NCBI GenBank assembly: GCA_963281255.1
Contig: OY725496.1
Span: 1,054,001-1,118,000, forward strand
Length of the DNA stretch: 64,000 bases
Direction of reading: 5' to 3'
From: Aphrocallistes beatrix
Lineage: Eukaryota; Porifera; Hexactinellida; Sceptrulophora; Aphrocallistidae
The position numbers and the translations under genes are program-made. Every line of letters begins with the position of its first letter. Positions within the stretch are counted from its first letter, which is position 1. Positions 53,744 to 63,948 of the stretch are shown here, piece by piece. The notes under the pieces are model-generated. The model was not told the DNA's origin. It saw only the letters and a list, made by a program, of their open reading frames with translations, and ran no database searches.

Positions 53744-54122
53744 GAGTGTCGTTAGTCCCACTCCGCATGTAGACGTTAGTCCTAATTCTGACTTGTAGAC
53801 GTTAGCCCTACTTCTAAATTTGCATTAGTCCTGCTTTTTTCAGATGTAGGCGTTAGTCCTACTCTCACAAGTGTCCACAATTTCAATGAAATATATGTAA
53901 GAAGAAAGGGAAAATGAAAGAATATTAGCTAAAGACTGTGAAAGAGGCATTTATGAATGAAGAGGTGGTTGAGTGGCATTTTAAGTGAGTGACAATGAAT
54001 AACAGGGATAAATGGTGCCTTTTGGTGAGGATCAATTGAAATAGTTTTAGGAGTAGGACTAACGCTTACATAGAGAGTAGGACTAACGTCTACATATGGA
54101 GTAGAACTAACGCATGCGCCCC
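53744..54122. mobile_element. capped inverted minisatellite element, GTAGGACTAACG type
   Basis: Left arm GTTAGTCCCACTCCGC, TGTAGACGTTAGTCC units; right arm AGTAGGACTAACGTCTACAT units; right cap GAACTAACGCATGCGCCCC. The left end is weaker (GAGAGTGTCGTTAGTCC). A 180-bp unique centre holds no gene. Confidence 0.65.
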
Positions 54123-54194
54123 ATTAAATGTAAACTCATCTGACTTACTGAACTGATCCATGATCTGTTTGTGACATGATAAAGGTTCAGATTA

Positions 54195-54500
54195 CTTTAT
54201 TATTGGTCAAAGTTATTTTGAGATATTTGAGTGTGGTTTTATATCAGCTAATAATACATTTTAATGGCCTAAAATATACTGGTTCAGGGATATTAGTGAA
54301 AACAGTTGGGACCAGCCTTCGTATTGAAATTATAAATGGTCTCAACTGTTTTCACCAATATCTCTGAACCAGTAGATTTTAGGTCATCAAAATGTATTAT
54401 TGGCTGATATAAAACCACCCCCAAATATCTCGAAAATAAAGTTACTAGTTTCGCAACTTTAAGCCCCAAACCGGACATATCCCATTATAAGTCTGCCTGC
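54195..54500. mobile_element. palindromic MITE, family 1, second copy
   Basis: Same inner arms as 12870-13265 (GTTTTATATCAGCTAATAAT / inverse) with a loop near 54330; outer part kept only on the right (ACCGGACATATCCCATTATA). Confidence 0.7.
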
Positions 54501-54649
54501 CTTGCCCGGCCACTAAATCAACTCCAAATTATTTGAATTTTTTATGGTGAATATTTCGTAACCAAGGTAACTATTTGAATAGTGTACATCCAAAGATGAA
54601 GGAGAGTTGGAGCACCGGACTGTATAAGTATCCTGTGTTCTATTTTTAG

Positions 54650-57372
54650 GTAATCTTTGCTCAAGTGAAGGCAAACTCAGCTCTCACCCGTGTTGCGTCA
54701 GCCCTGAAGATCCAGTTGGAAGAGGCGGGGATAGGAACTCCTGGGAACCACGTCCCGTTCTAACCGCACATGACGCTAATCAAGCTGTTCAGGCCTAGGG
54801 CCAAGAAAATGAACGCGACCAGGATTCCTTACGGATTCTATCAGGCGTTTAGAGAGTTCTATTTCGGTGCTCAGAGTGTTGAGCAGTTGATACTTGGGTC
54901 TATGTTCGAACTGAGCAAAGAGGACGGATTCTATGTCCACAAGTTCTCCGTTTCAAATCAGATATCTTGTTTGAGAGCAGACATGACAGATATAGTATTA
55001 GCTCAAGTTCTGAAGAATATTTGTGCAGCTAACCGGTTAGTTTTCGGGAATCATTTAATTCTTCTAAATTAGTATTTGCTAATCCTAATCCATGGTAATA
55101 ATAAGCTTCCATACAAATCTATGTTATTCTAAACATGCATTCGACTTCAAAGTTAAACTAAATTAATTCAAATCTTGAATGCCTGTAAATTCTATTCTGG
55201 AAATGCAACTTCGAATTTCACAGTTTTCATCACTGAGGTTCTTTGAATCGTATCAAAACCTGTTTCAATAATAAATGAGACTTTTAGAGTTCAATACTGA
55301 TCATCCAATGCTGCATTTTAAACAAATTTAAGTATTACAGTCAGCTCCGCTTAATTGGGACAAGTCTTCTGGAACGGAATGGTTCCCATACATAGAAGCT
55401 AATACTAAATTTCATCGATTAATTGGGAACTCTTAATCGGGACCAAAGAGTCCTGGTTAATCAGAGTCACCTGTACTTAGTTAATCAACATTCAATAAGA
55501 CCCTATTTCCTTGATTTAATCTTTTTCAGAGATATTTTTTTTATTTAGATCTCTCCCTTGCGTCAAACAGATAGAAGAAATCTTGCGGAGAGACATCGAT
55601 AAGTCGGCCTTAATCGACCAGATCCTCTCCATTGTAATGCACAATGAGACTCCTGTGCATCAAGATCATGACGTCATCATAATGCGAGGGCTGCCTGGAA
55701 GTGGGAAATCAACACTTATTGAAAGTTCCACAGAGAAACGACAAGAAATGCTGGCAGTTTGCAGTGCGGATGATTTCTTCACTGATAACCTCACTGGCGA
55801 GTACAGATTCGATATTGAGAAGTTGAGTCGAGCTCATGAAGCTTGTTTCAATTCATTTCTGGAGAAGTTGATTGCAGGAAAGCCTCTCATTGTCGTTGAC
55901 AACACATACTCTCTACTTTGGGAGTATGCAGTGTATAAGTGTTTCGCTAAATGTTTCGGTTATCAATGCTCAGTCCTTGAACTGTTCTGTCCTGATGAAT
56001 ATAGGCTTAAGCAATACCATAACCGGAATAAACACAACCTGAATTATGATGTGATCGTAGCCATGCGGAACAGATGGGAAAACGACAGAGAGAGTGTAGT
56101 TGTAGACTCCAAGCGACTACCAACTCACTCTCTTCTAAGTTTAGTCAAGAAGAAGGAGAGCCCAGCCAAGTCCAAACAGGAAACTCAATCGAAGATATCT
56201 AGTGTTATCCTGCTAGCTGTGTTTCTATCGCAGCACTCACAAATGAACTGATAAAGCAATTTCCCCCAAAGTTTGATCATGTGAATGCAGACCACGTTAC
56301 TCTTCAGTTTATGCCATTGTTTGAACAGATTAGTAAGTACAAGCTAGGAGCCAGTGTGAGTCTGAACGTGCTGGGCTGTGTGAGTTTTGAGAGAGTGCAA
56401 GCTGCTCCCATTCACTTCGACACTGACATCAAATCCAACAATGCACATCCACACGTGACCATCAGTGTGTCCAACGAAGGCCACCCGAAAGACTCGAACG
56501 ATCTCTTGAATCGAATCGCGAAGAGAGAGAACCTGAACAATCTCCCGAATCGACCGGATAGCCTGGTTCTAAGCGGGAGTGTTGGAGTTCAGGTGGAGTT
56601 GAAGGATGGACATTCACAACGTGTGTTCTCAAGCGCAGAGCTGGAAGCGCTGAGGACACCCAAACCCCCCAAACACGCCAAGTCCTCTCCCTCCATCGGC
56701 ATTTACACCGGTCCCTCCGGCCTGATCACTCAGCTGTTCCTGTTCGACTTCGACGGGACACTAGTGAACACGCCGGGACCAGGAGAAGGGCCTGGGTTGT
56801 ACGAGAAGGTGACTGGGTCCGCTTGGCCGCACAGCAAGTGGACCGTGTATGGGGAGAGTTTGGTGCACCCCATGAGCACCCTCTGCAGCCCTGGGCCTGC
56901 TCTCTTCCAGTTCTTCTCCCACCAGTCTCGCTCTCAGAGTCTGACTGTCGTCCTGATGTGCAGACTCGAGTCTATCAGCGCCAGCGTGAGAGAAGTCCTC
57001 TCCAACTTCGGCGTCCACCCAGACATCCTCCTCTGCAAAGAGGACAACTCCCCTCTCCACACCCCTGAGTACAAAGCCGTCCAGCTGAGGAGACTGCTGG
57101 AGCGATGTCCTAAGATTCAGTATGTGAAGATCTGGAATGACTTGGCTGAGAATATCGCTTGCTTCGCTAACGTTACAGTCGACTATCTCGACAGAGAGTT
57201 TGAGTTGGTCGATGTTCTCAGTTTCCAGCAACACCCGCACTCCGCGAAGAAGAAAACTGCCAGCAGTTCTACCTCCAAAAAGTCCAAAGTCTTCCAGACA
57301 GTTCGCTTGTACGACAAGGTACAGAGGGCATCTTACCACGACGCAGTTGAGAATACAATTGGTCTTATCTAG
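54650..57372 (+). pseudogene. Swiss-Army-Knife-like RNA repair protein (2H - kinase - 2H/CPDase - HAD), with one stop and one frameshift
   Basis: Exon 1 (54650-55035, after CTATTTTTAG): VIFAQVKANSALTRVASALK ... PHMTLIKL and SVEQLILGSM...DGFYVHKF, the C-terminal half of an AKAP7/LENG9-type 2H phosphoesterase. The first HxT half is not found upstream. TAA at 54761 stands one codon before PHMT, where the family has a sense codon. Donor CCG|GTTAGT, 513-bp intron with a pogo MITE, acceptor TTTAG at 55548, phase kept. Exon 2: P-loop kinase MRGLPGSGKSTLIES with SADDFF and DNTY. Near 56201 the frame shifts, then FDHVNADHVTLQF and HPHVTISV give a second pair of HxT motifs. Then HAD phosphatase LFLFDFDGTLVNTP, TVVLMCR, KIWNDLAE. 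Such proteins are predicted to process 2',3'-cyclic phosphate and 5'-OH RNA ends. Two lesions suggest a pseudogene or assembly errors. Confidence 0.75.
55036..55548 (+). other. intron of the RNA-repair gene, with MITE 55338-55473
   Basis: GTTAGT donor and TTTTTTTTATTTAG acceptor join CG|A so that the frame runs AANR-SLPCVKQIEEIL. A pogo-type MITE (CAGTCAGCTCCGCTTAATTG ... GAGTCACCTG) occupies 55338-55473. Confidence 0.7.
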
Positions 57373-57469
57373 TCTCTATGGGCGAGCTGTATCAAGTATG
57401 AAGGGTCTCCAGATGTACTCATCCATCAATTCGGCTCCTATCCTCTTAAGCGGATGAGTGACATCGATC

Positions 57470-57743
57470 TACTTTTGTTTACAATAGATACGTAAAGTAA
57501 ACAAATTACAAAAATAGGCTAGAGCTTCCAATGGTTGACATGGGGTTTTTAGTGCTGTAGATTTCGAATATTATATTTTCAGATCCATATGAGAAATTAT
57601 TCGTTAACCTTTGTTTACAATATTTATATAAAGGAAAAAATTTCCCAAAAAGGATAGTTTGAGTAACTTCAGGCGCCCGTAGGGTGATTCTACGGACACG
57701 CAGTGTCCGCAAGCCGCGCAGCCCAAGCTAGCGAAGGCGCTTG
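57470..57743 (+). mobile_element. Helitron-like 3' end, second subfamily
   Basis: TTTGTTTACAATAGATACGT, AGGCGCCCGTAGGGTGATTC, GGACACGCAGTGTCCGC and CGCTTG|T at 57740-57743. 5' part missing. Confidence 0.65.
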
Positions 57744-57839
57744 TTATAAATTATGACTTTACTGTCACAAAATATTATCAGATAACAATCAATGCATTTA
57801 ATAAGCTAATAATCTTCAATTCAGAATTTCTTTACAATG

Positions 57840-57908
57840 TGAGTCAAGGAACCCTTATGGGAACCCTAAAATCACTTTGGCGGAACCCCAGTTGAGAAAC
57901 ACTGCTCT
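57840..57908. mobile_element. hAT-like terminus remnant
   Basis: GGAACCCCAGTTGAGAAACA and CTGCTCTAGG resemble a hAT end of the CAGNGGTTCTCAACTGG type. Single end only. Confidence 0.4.
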
Positions 57909-58000
57909 AGGAGAAGGATTTATATTTCTACCTACAGGTGTCGCCATGGGTACTCAACAGCTTTTTGTCGTTATTAACCAGCTGATTTACAAATGTTTCG
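57909..58000 (+). pseudogene. NHL type-B C-terminal remnant
   Basis: One frame reads LGEGFIFLPTGVAMGTQQLF then VVINQLIYKCF, matching the end of the 38211 gene (PNGVAMDNQQPFAVINQ, ...KCKCF). The rest of the gene is absent upstream. Confidence 0.55.
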
Positions 58001-58357
58001 AAATTTCCGAGTTTTTTTTAATTTTTTTAATTTTATTAGAGTGATAGTCTTCCTAAACGTTAATGAATGTGTTAGAATGATAGCTATTTTATTTCAAGGT
58101 ACTGGGATAATTTAAACGTCCCCAGAGTAGTTATTGACAATGCCGTCAGACATGGGGGCGGTTGGGGAGGCTGGGGGTGGTTAATGGGTAGACAGGGTGG
58201 CCATAACTGCCCACATTTGAGGAGCTTCCGACGGCACTGCTTATAGATGAGAGTAGGTTCAAGTAGAGGCCCTAGCTCTACCAATAATATGTGGGCATCA
58301 GGATCACGCGATCATTGACTGCTTGATCACTATCTAGAATCTAGATTCCAGATAGAA
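58001..58357. other. spacer, no recognised gene
   Basis: A minus-strand open frame with a Pro-rich run (58084-58284) shows no family. Confidence 0.35.
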
Positions 58358-58954
58358 ACGGACTGTGTGGTACACGCTGTGTTCCACTTGAAGATAGAGG
58401 CTGACTTCCGTCTGGTGGCTAGGCTAGAGAGCAGAGGGTCTGGAATCGGACAGTTTGATGAGCCCCGCCCACTCTATCTCTACTAATGGAGATGTGTACA
58501 TAGTTGATAAGAACAATAACATAATTCAAAACTTGGATAGCTCTCTACTTTCGATAAGAGAGGTGACACATCAATCTTTGCACAGACCTTATGGCGTAAA
58601 ATTAACAGCATTAAAGATGTACGTACTTAAGTCCAGATGATTCTCCTTGCGTGCATGTATTTAATCACACCGGACGTAAGGTACGTTCTCTAATTACATT
58701 TGGTGGAGGAATGCAGGTAACTAACCCTTCTTCTTCTGTCGCGACTCCAAAAAGAATTTAATTATCAGCGATCACTGGGCTCAACAGATCAAAATATTCT
58801 CAAATGAAGGAGCCCTACTCCACACGATAGGGGAATATGGACACCAAGTAGGAATGTTTGATTGTACTGTAGGATTAGCTCTGACTTCAAATCTAAACTT
58901 AGTTACTGTCTCCACGAATGTTAACTACAGACTTTAAATATTTTCTTCTTTATA
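58358..58954 (+). pseudogene. NHL type-A gene fragment
   Basis: Starts abruptly at text equal to codon 90 of the 11873 gene (VHAVFHLKIEADFRLVARL-like) and runs to the family end (LQIFSSL, TAA 58952, here TTTAAATATTTTC). Several single-base indels (near 58475, 58635 and 58720) break the frame. The 5' part and promoter are gone. Confidence 0.75.
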
Positions 58955-59043
58955 AGCGTTGTATGTGTCATTATTTGTTCGTTTCTCTTTAGTTCCTAAT
59001 TAAACTTTGTGATCTCTATCTCGTTTACATAATTTGCCATTAC

Positions 59044-59239
59044 TGTTGCGAGAATACGACACTGGTTGAATTAATATAGTCGCTATATGTAATCAATACA
59101 CGTAAACAAAGTTAGAAAATACAATTAAGTTGTGTACTGAAGGAACGTAACTCTGGGTAGAGCCGTTCGCTACTTATACGTATCACTATACCTATACTGT
59201 TGCTTGATGAGAAGCCGAATGACCGCAATTACTATAACA
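59044..59239 (-). mobile_element. LTR of a Ty3/gypsy-type retrotransposon (3' LTR)
   Basis: TGTTGCGAGAATACGAC at one end and ACTATAACA at the other give TGTT...AACA termini, 196 bp. On the minus strand a purine tract (TTAAAAAAGGGGG, 59241-59253) lies just before it, as for plus-strand priming. The other LTR was not found. Confidence 0.6.
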
Positions 59240-59639
59240 TTACCCCCTTTTTTAAGTGGGAGCTTGATTGTCTCCTCGATCCCGCCGACCTTTTTGCACC
59301 GTATCCCAACTTATGTGACCTTTGTGCCACTGAACCGGCTTTCGCTGTCTCATCGGAAATCGCCTTGCTGGTCTAATTCCTCATCCACACTAGCGCTCTC
59401 AATATCTGACTCTGTCTCAAATTAGTTTCTCGTTCCTTCTGTCTGCATGCCACTGTCTAGTTCATTGTGGGTCCCCTCATTTTCCCTATCATCATCCCCA
59501 CTCGTCTCCTCACCTGCCACTGTAACTCCTCGATCGGCCCTGATCTGAGGGCTGTCTCACCACATCGGTATTGTTTGCATCGATTCAAGTGAACCCATCT
59601 GTCTTGATTCCCTAACTGCAACTTAACATTAGCCCCTTT

Positions 59640-60640
59640 CCTTTACAGCACACGATATGGTCCCTTGAATTTGGGGTCTAGCGAATCACTTCTAGCCTCG
59701 TTTCTTAAGAAAACAAGGTCTCCTTCGTGAACTGATGAGCGCTTCTTCGACTTATCATACTGAACTCTAGCTAGATGCCTTGCCGTAGCGTCGTTTTCTC
59801 GCGCCAATTGATACAATGCCTCCTTCTTCATTTGTCTTTCGAGGTGATCCTTCGGCTCCTTTACGGTTGCGTCTTGACGATGCTTTGTAATCTTAGCATC
59901 AATGTGCGAAGTAGGCTGTCTACCATACATCGAAGCATTCTCTACATTGTTCGCGTAGAAGGTAATCTCTGGCAGCAGTCCCGGCCAAGATCCCTTGTCT
60001 AGCTTTCTGTCAATCGCATTTTGCAACTTGTTTTACCAAGCCGATACTTCTCTCTGCCAGCCCATCGACCTGGGGATGGTATGGTGAGGAATGCTCTGAT
60101 CCGTCAATGTTCTTCGCTTGGTCGCTTAAGAGGATTTTCAGCACCCAGTGTCCCTGGAAAATCCATACGTTTTTAAATTCCTGAGCAAGAGATTCCACTC
60201 GCTGGTCCTTCAATGGTATAGCCTCGATGTACCGCGAAAATATGCCAACTATCAAGAGGAAGTACCTGTACTCCTTGTCCGACCATGGAAGTGTCGCTAT
60301 GTCCATTGCGACAAATTCTCCTGGCCCAATGTCATGAAAATCCGTTAATGGAACCTTGGGAGTACTAGATGCTTTTGCTCTCTGGTATATAAGTCACTCA
60401 TTATCCAGATTTTCGTATCCAGTGTCATCCTGGACCAAAAATAGCTCCTTTTCAACATTTGGAGTGTATGCTCCAGTCCAAAATGCCCTGCGCCATGTAC
60501 TTCCCAAAATAGCTTCCGCTGTGCTCGTTTGGGTACCGCAATACGACTTCAAAAATATAGCACTCCATCTATCACTCTTGAGACATCTAGCAACCTTCTT
60601 AAATTGGCCACCTTTTAACTCTCCCGCTTGAGAATCCAAC
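59640..60640 (-). pseudogene. Ty3/gypsy-type integrase, degraded
   Basis: The minus strand shows the integrase core with EYRYFLLIVGIFSRYIEAIP, a second-Asp segment SDQAKN and SPYHPQVDGLAERS with the Glu (60010-60306). A frameshift leads to the C-terminal part (GRQPTSHIDAKI... and LDPKFKGPYRVL, 59643-60026). Upstream text to 60640 (SQAGELKGGQFKKVARCLKS) has lost its zinc residues or is out of frame. Protease, RT and RNase H are absent. Cut at 60640 by an NHL type-B fragment. Inactive. Confidence 0.7.
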
Positions 60641-60644
60641 TGGT

Positions 60645-61000
60645 ATGTGTGTACATAATGAATGTGTGTATATTTGTAATAAAGGACATAACAGAATTGA
60701 ATTGTTAAAACTAGATCTGTCATTTATTAAGAATTTCGGAGAAGATAAACTAGAATATCCACAAGATATCAAACCATTCAACTATCAGATATTTGTCCTC
60801 GTTAAGCATGATAATACAATTCACACATTCAATACAGAACACAATTTTCTCCGTTCTATCCATTTCACTGGTCTACAGAGTCAGATATCTTATTCTTCAT
60901 TCTTCTTCACAATTGACAATAAGGGTAGCTTTATAGTTAGTGTCAGAAAGGCTGGTTGTTTGAAAGTTTTCAATCCTTCAGGAGAATATGTAGAGACACT
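60645..61000 (+). pseudogene. NHL-repeat type-B gene, partial, runs into a gap
   Basis: NKGHNRIELLKLDLSFIKNF, DKLEYPQDIKPFNYQIFVLV, KHDNTIHTFNTEHNFLRSIH, TIDNKGSFIVSVRKAGCLKV, FNPSGEYVETL, then N. The same order as the split gene at 38211-39712. The start is lost at the junction with the retrotransposon; the end lies in the gap, so whether the rest is intact is unknown. Confidence 0.7.
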
Positions 61001-61200
61001 NNNNNNNNNNNNNNNNNNNNNNNNNNNNNNNNNNNNNNNNNNNNNNNNNNNNNNNNNNNNNNNNNNNNNNNNNNNNNNNNNNNNNNNNNNNNNNNNNNNN
61101 NNNNNNNNNNNNNNNNNNNNNNNNNNNNNNNNNNNNNNNNNNNNNNNNNNNNNNNNNNNNNNNNNNNNNNNNNNNNNNNNNNNNNNNNNNNNNNNNNNNN
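61001..61200. other. assembly gap of 200 Ns
   Basis: Fixed-size gap; sequence on the two sides is unrelated (NHL gene left, repeat right). Confidence 0.98.
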
Positions 61201-61320
61201 CAGTTTTGTCCACCCAAGAGGTTTTGGACAGGACGGTTTTAACCTGGTTAAAACCACTAGGTTTTGTCCAAGTGGACAAAACCTGCCAACCCTGAAAGGG
61301 ACAGGTAAATTGCATATTCT
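61201..61320. repeat. TTTTGTCCA inverted repeat
   Basis: GTTTTGTCCACCCAAGAGG, GGTTTTGTCCAAGTGGACAA and AACCTGGTTAAAACCACTAG are mutually inverse pieces; probably one end of a MITE whose other part is in the gap. Starts of open frames here are repeat artefacts. Confidence 0.5.
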
Positions 61321-61351
61321 GATTTAATGCATCCATGTTCTATCCATAACC

Positions 61352-62134
61352 ATGATATCGATGCATTATGAATCAGAATTATATGATTTGAAAAACCGAT
61401 GCAAGAAGATCGCGATAAGTTCACAAGGTAGTTTAAGAAAATTATTCGATGATGAAACTAGAACGGACCCTTTCACATATAGAATTTCATTCAACGAATG
61501 TGAGTCTTCTATCTACAGATCACGTAGGAAAACACAACCAAAGATTCCTCTTAGCGCTGAAGAATTTTCTGAAATGTTACCAGGTACGACCTATAGCAAA
61601 CACCATTAGTTTACGATATCTCTAGATACTCAAGTTGCAGTTATATTCTACTCTGAAACTATGATGAATTTATTGCTCGAAATCACAGACATCCAATTTG
61701 ACGGAACATTTTATACCGTTCCTGTTCAGTTTTATCAACTGTGGACTATTTTTGTTGTAGTTGATAGATATACACTCCCAACAATACATTGTTTGATGAC
61801 ATCCAAAAGTCAGAAGCTGTACATTGCAATATTGGAACGATTTTTTTCTAATTTACCAAATTTTAAACCTATGACGGTTGTATCAGATTGGGAATCAGCG
61901 CCTAGAAATAGTTTCAAGGAAATATATCCTAATATCAACATTAATGGTTGTTGGTTCCATTATACCCAACGCATTTGGGCAAAAGTACAAAAGCTCGGTC
62001 TCACTCAAAGTTTCCATAAGAACAATGAAATTAGAAAATTTGTAAAGCAGCTGATGGCAATCCCTTTTTTACCTGCAAGTCTAATAAGTCCAACTTTCCT
62101 ATTCATTCAAGCTCCGGATCTGTCTGCAACATAA
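61352..62134 (+). pseudogene. MULE transposase, one in-frame stop
   Basis: Frame open from 61352 except TAG at 61607. N-part SSIYRSRRKTQPKIPLSAEE; core ITDIQFDGTFYTVPVQFYQL (first Asp), VVVDRYTLPTIHCLMTSKSQ, MTVVSDWESAPRNSFKEIYP (second Asp) and NINGCWFHYTQRIWAKVQKL, the C-x2-H block of the MULE domain. The third-acid region and C-terminus are missing. Typical of FLYWCH-associated MULE transposases. Inactive or cut short by the gap-side truncation. Confidence 0.75.
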
Positions 62135-62640
62135 TCTATGAAAATGGATAAACTTGTTAAGTATTTCATATTAGTAATGTCAGATTATATAATATGCAAG
62201 TACGTATATAGATATATTTATTAAACAAACTGACTCGACAATAACAAATTTATTACATGTATCAATTTTATTTTAGAGAATTCATATAATATCCAAGCCA
62301 ATATTTATATTACACGAATCAAAAAATGTGTTAAATAATGCGTTTAATTGAGTAGGCAAAATGGCACTAATTTGTTATTAGTAAGCGAAATAAATGGGGG
62401 TCAGTAAATTGGAGGTAGGTTTTGGCGGGCCAGAATTATTGGGGAAGCGGGCCGTAGGTTGGGGACCTCTGATCTATTCTTTTAACTATTATTTTTTAAT
62501 CATTACTCTTTCATTACATTATTTCTTATTCATTTTTCATTTATTCAACATCAATTATTCATTCTTTCAAAATCAATTCACTTTTCAATCTTTATCAGTA
62601 AAAAATTAGACAGTTTATTAGTAAAACTTCCAATAAAAAA
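62135..62640. other. spacer with a hAT terminus
   Basis: 62440-62475 (GCGGGCCGTAGGTTGGGGACCTCTG in part) is a typical hAT end of the CAGAGGTCCCCAACC type; its partner was not seen. The rest is AT-rich. Confidence 0.45.
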
Positions 62641-63130
62641 AGAGTCGATATATCGACAACCTCCTTAGAAGTACATTCGATCTATCAACAACCTCCTTAG
62701 AAGTAAATTCGATCTATCGACAACCTCCTTAGAAGTACATTCGATCTATCAACAACCTCCTTAGAAGTAAATTCGATCTATCGACAAACTCCTTAGAAGT
62801 AAATTCGATCTATCGACAACCTCCTGAGAAGTAGATTCGATCTATCGACAACCTACTTAGAAGTAGATTCGATCTATCGACAACCTCCTTAGAGTAGATT
62901 CGATCTATCGACAACCTCCTGAGAAGTAGATTCGAACTATCGACAACCTCCTGAGAAGTAGATTCGATCTATCGACAACCTCCTTAGAAGTAGATTCGAT
63001 CTATCGACAACCTCCTGAAAAGTAGATTCGAACTATCGACAACCTCCTTAGAAGTAGATTCGATCTATCGACAACTGTCCATTTTCGATCTATCGGCAGC
63101 TAAATAATTCGATCTAATGCAGGCGCCCCC
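62641..63130. mobile_element. capped minisatellite element, 32-bp TTCGATCTATCGACAACCTC units
   Basis: About 14 units of roughly 32 bp with core TTCGATCTATCGACAACCTC and spacer CTTAGAAGTAGA, in one orientation only. The right end leaves the unit and reads TTCGATCTAATGCAGGCGCC then CCC, the class cap. No left cap or inverse arm was found. Confidence 0.75.
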
Positions 63131-63948
63131 AACATACCAATATAGTATTGCAAGGCTGACCTGGCATATGCATAATTCTAGCATGATTCTAACAGTATTA
63201 AGCCTACACCATAAATATATAATTCTAGCATGATTCTAGCATAAAGTTAACATTATGCAAGCAAATTTAATCTAGTAATATGGATAGCGATGGCTAAGAT
63301 ATGGTCAAATTATACAAGTATTAGACAATATTGAACCCCATCGATGTAAATAATTCAGCACAAAATAGAATAGTCGATCGTTGAGTTCAACATAACAGGT
63401 AGGAATTCAATGATATGTCTAAATCATTATGTAAAAGAATGTATTCCATTCTGATACTCCCACTGTGGTATAACAATGGAATTTGTTGGTTACATTTCTC
63501 ATGTTATTTTGAACCAAATTACTATTATTTATGCAAACCTAAACAGCAGTATAAACAACCATAATAGGTATAAATCAACTTCGTGTACTTTGTCGATGAG
63601 AACTACAAGCCAGTACAAAATGAATACTTCGTCATACAAACAAAATAAAAAATACATATTTCCGATCTCAATATATTCCACGAGCCCAGGTTTTTGGGCT
63701 CAATTCTATCATATGCAATCCCGGTCCCTCCTGTATCCTGTTTCTACACCTAAAAGCACCATTCACGTAATCACGCCTTAGCTTAAGGCTATGACCTGTT
63801 TTTTACCTGTCCCCACCATCACAATAGCACTTAATAATTATTGGATTTGACAATACAGAACAAAAATGCATATTTTCTAAAAAAAGTATCGCAAAAACAC
63901 CTTTTCAAATAAATCTCAAGAACTTATCAGTCACACTTTTAGTATACA
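63131..63948. other. non-coding stretch
   Basis: 63160-63250 has a repeated ATAATTCTAGCATGATTCTA. The open frame at 63476-63781 shows no family resemblance. Confidence 0.35.

Noticed and set aside
56761-57339. 192-codon open frame on the minus strand
   Set aside because: Shadow of the GC-rich HAD exon on the plus strand; no family pattern of its own.
58084-58284. Pro-rich minus-strand frame
   Set aside because: Short, compositionally biased, no homology pattern.
60890-61336. Open frames crossing the N gap on both strands
   Set aside because: Their middle is only N; the ends come from different sequences.
62641-63130. CRISPR-like repeat-spacer pattern with 32-bp period
   Set aside because: Both the core and the 'spacer' repeat in every unit; a tandem satellite.
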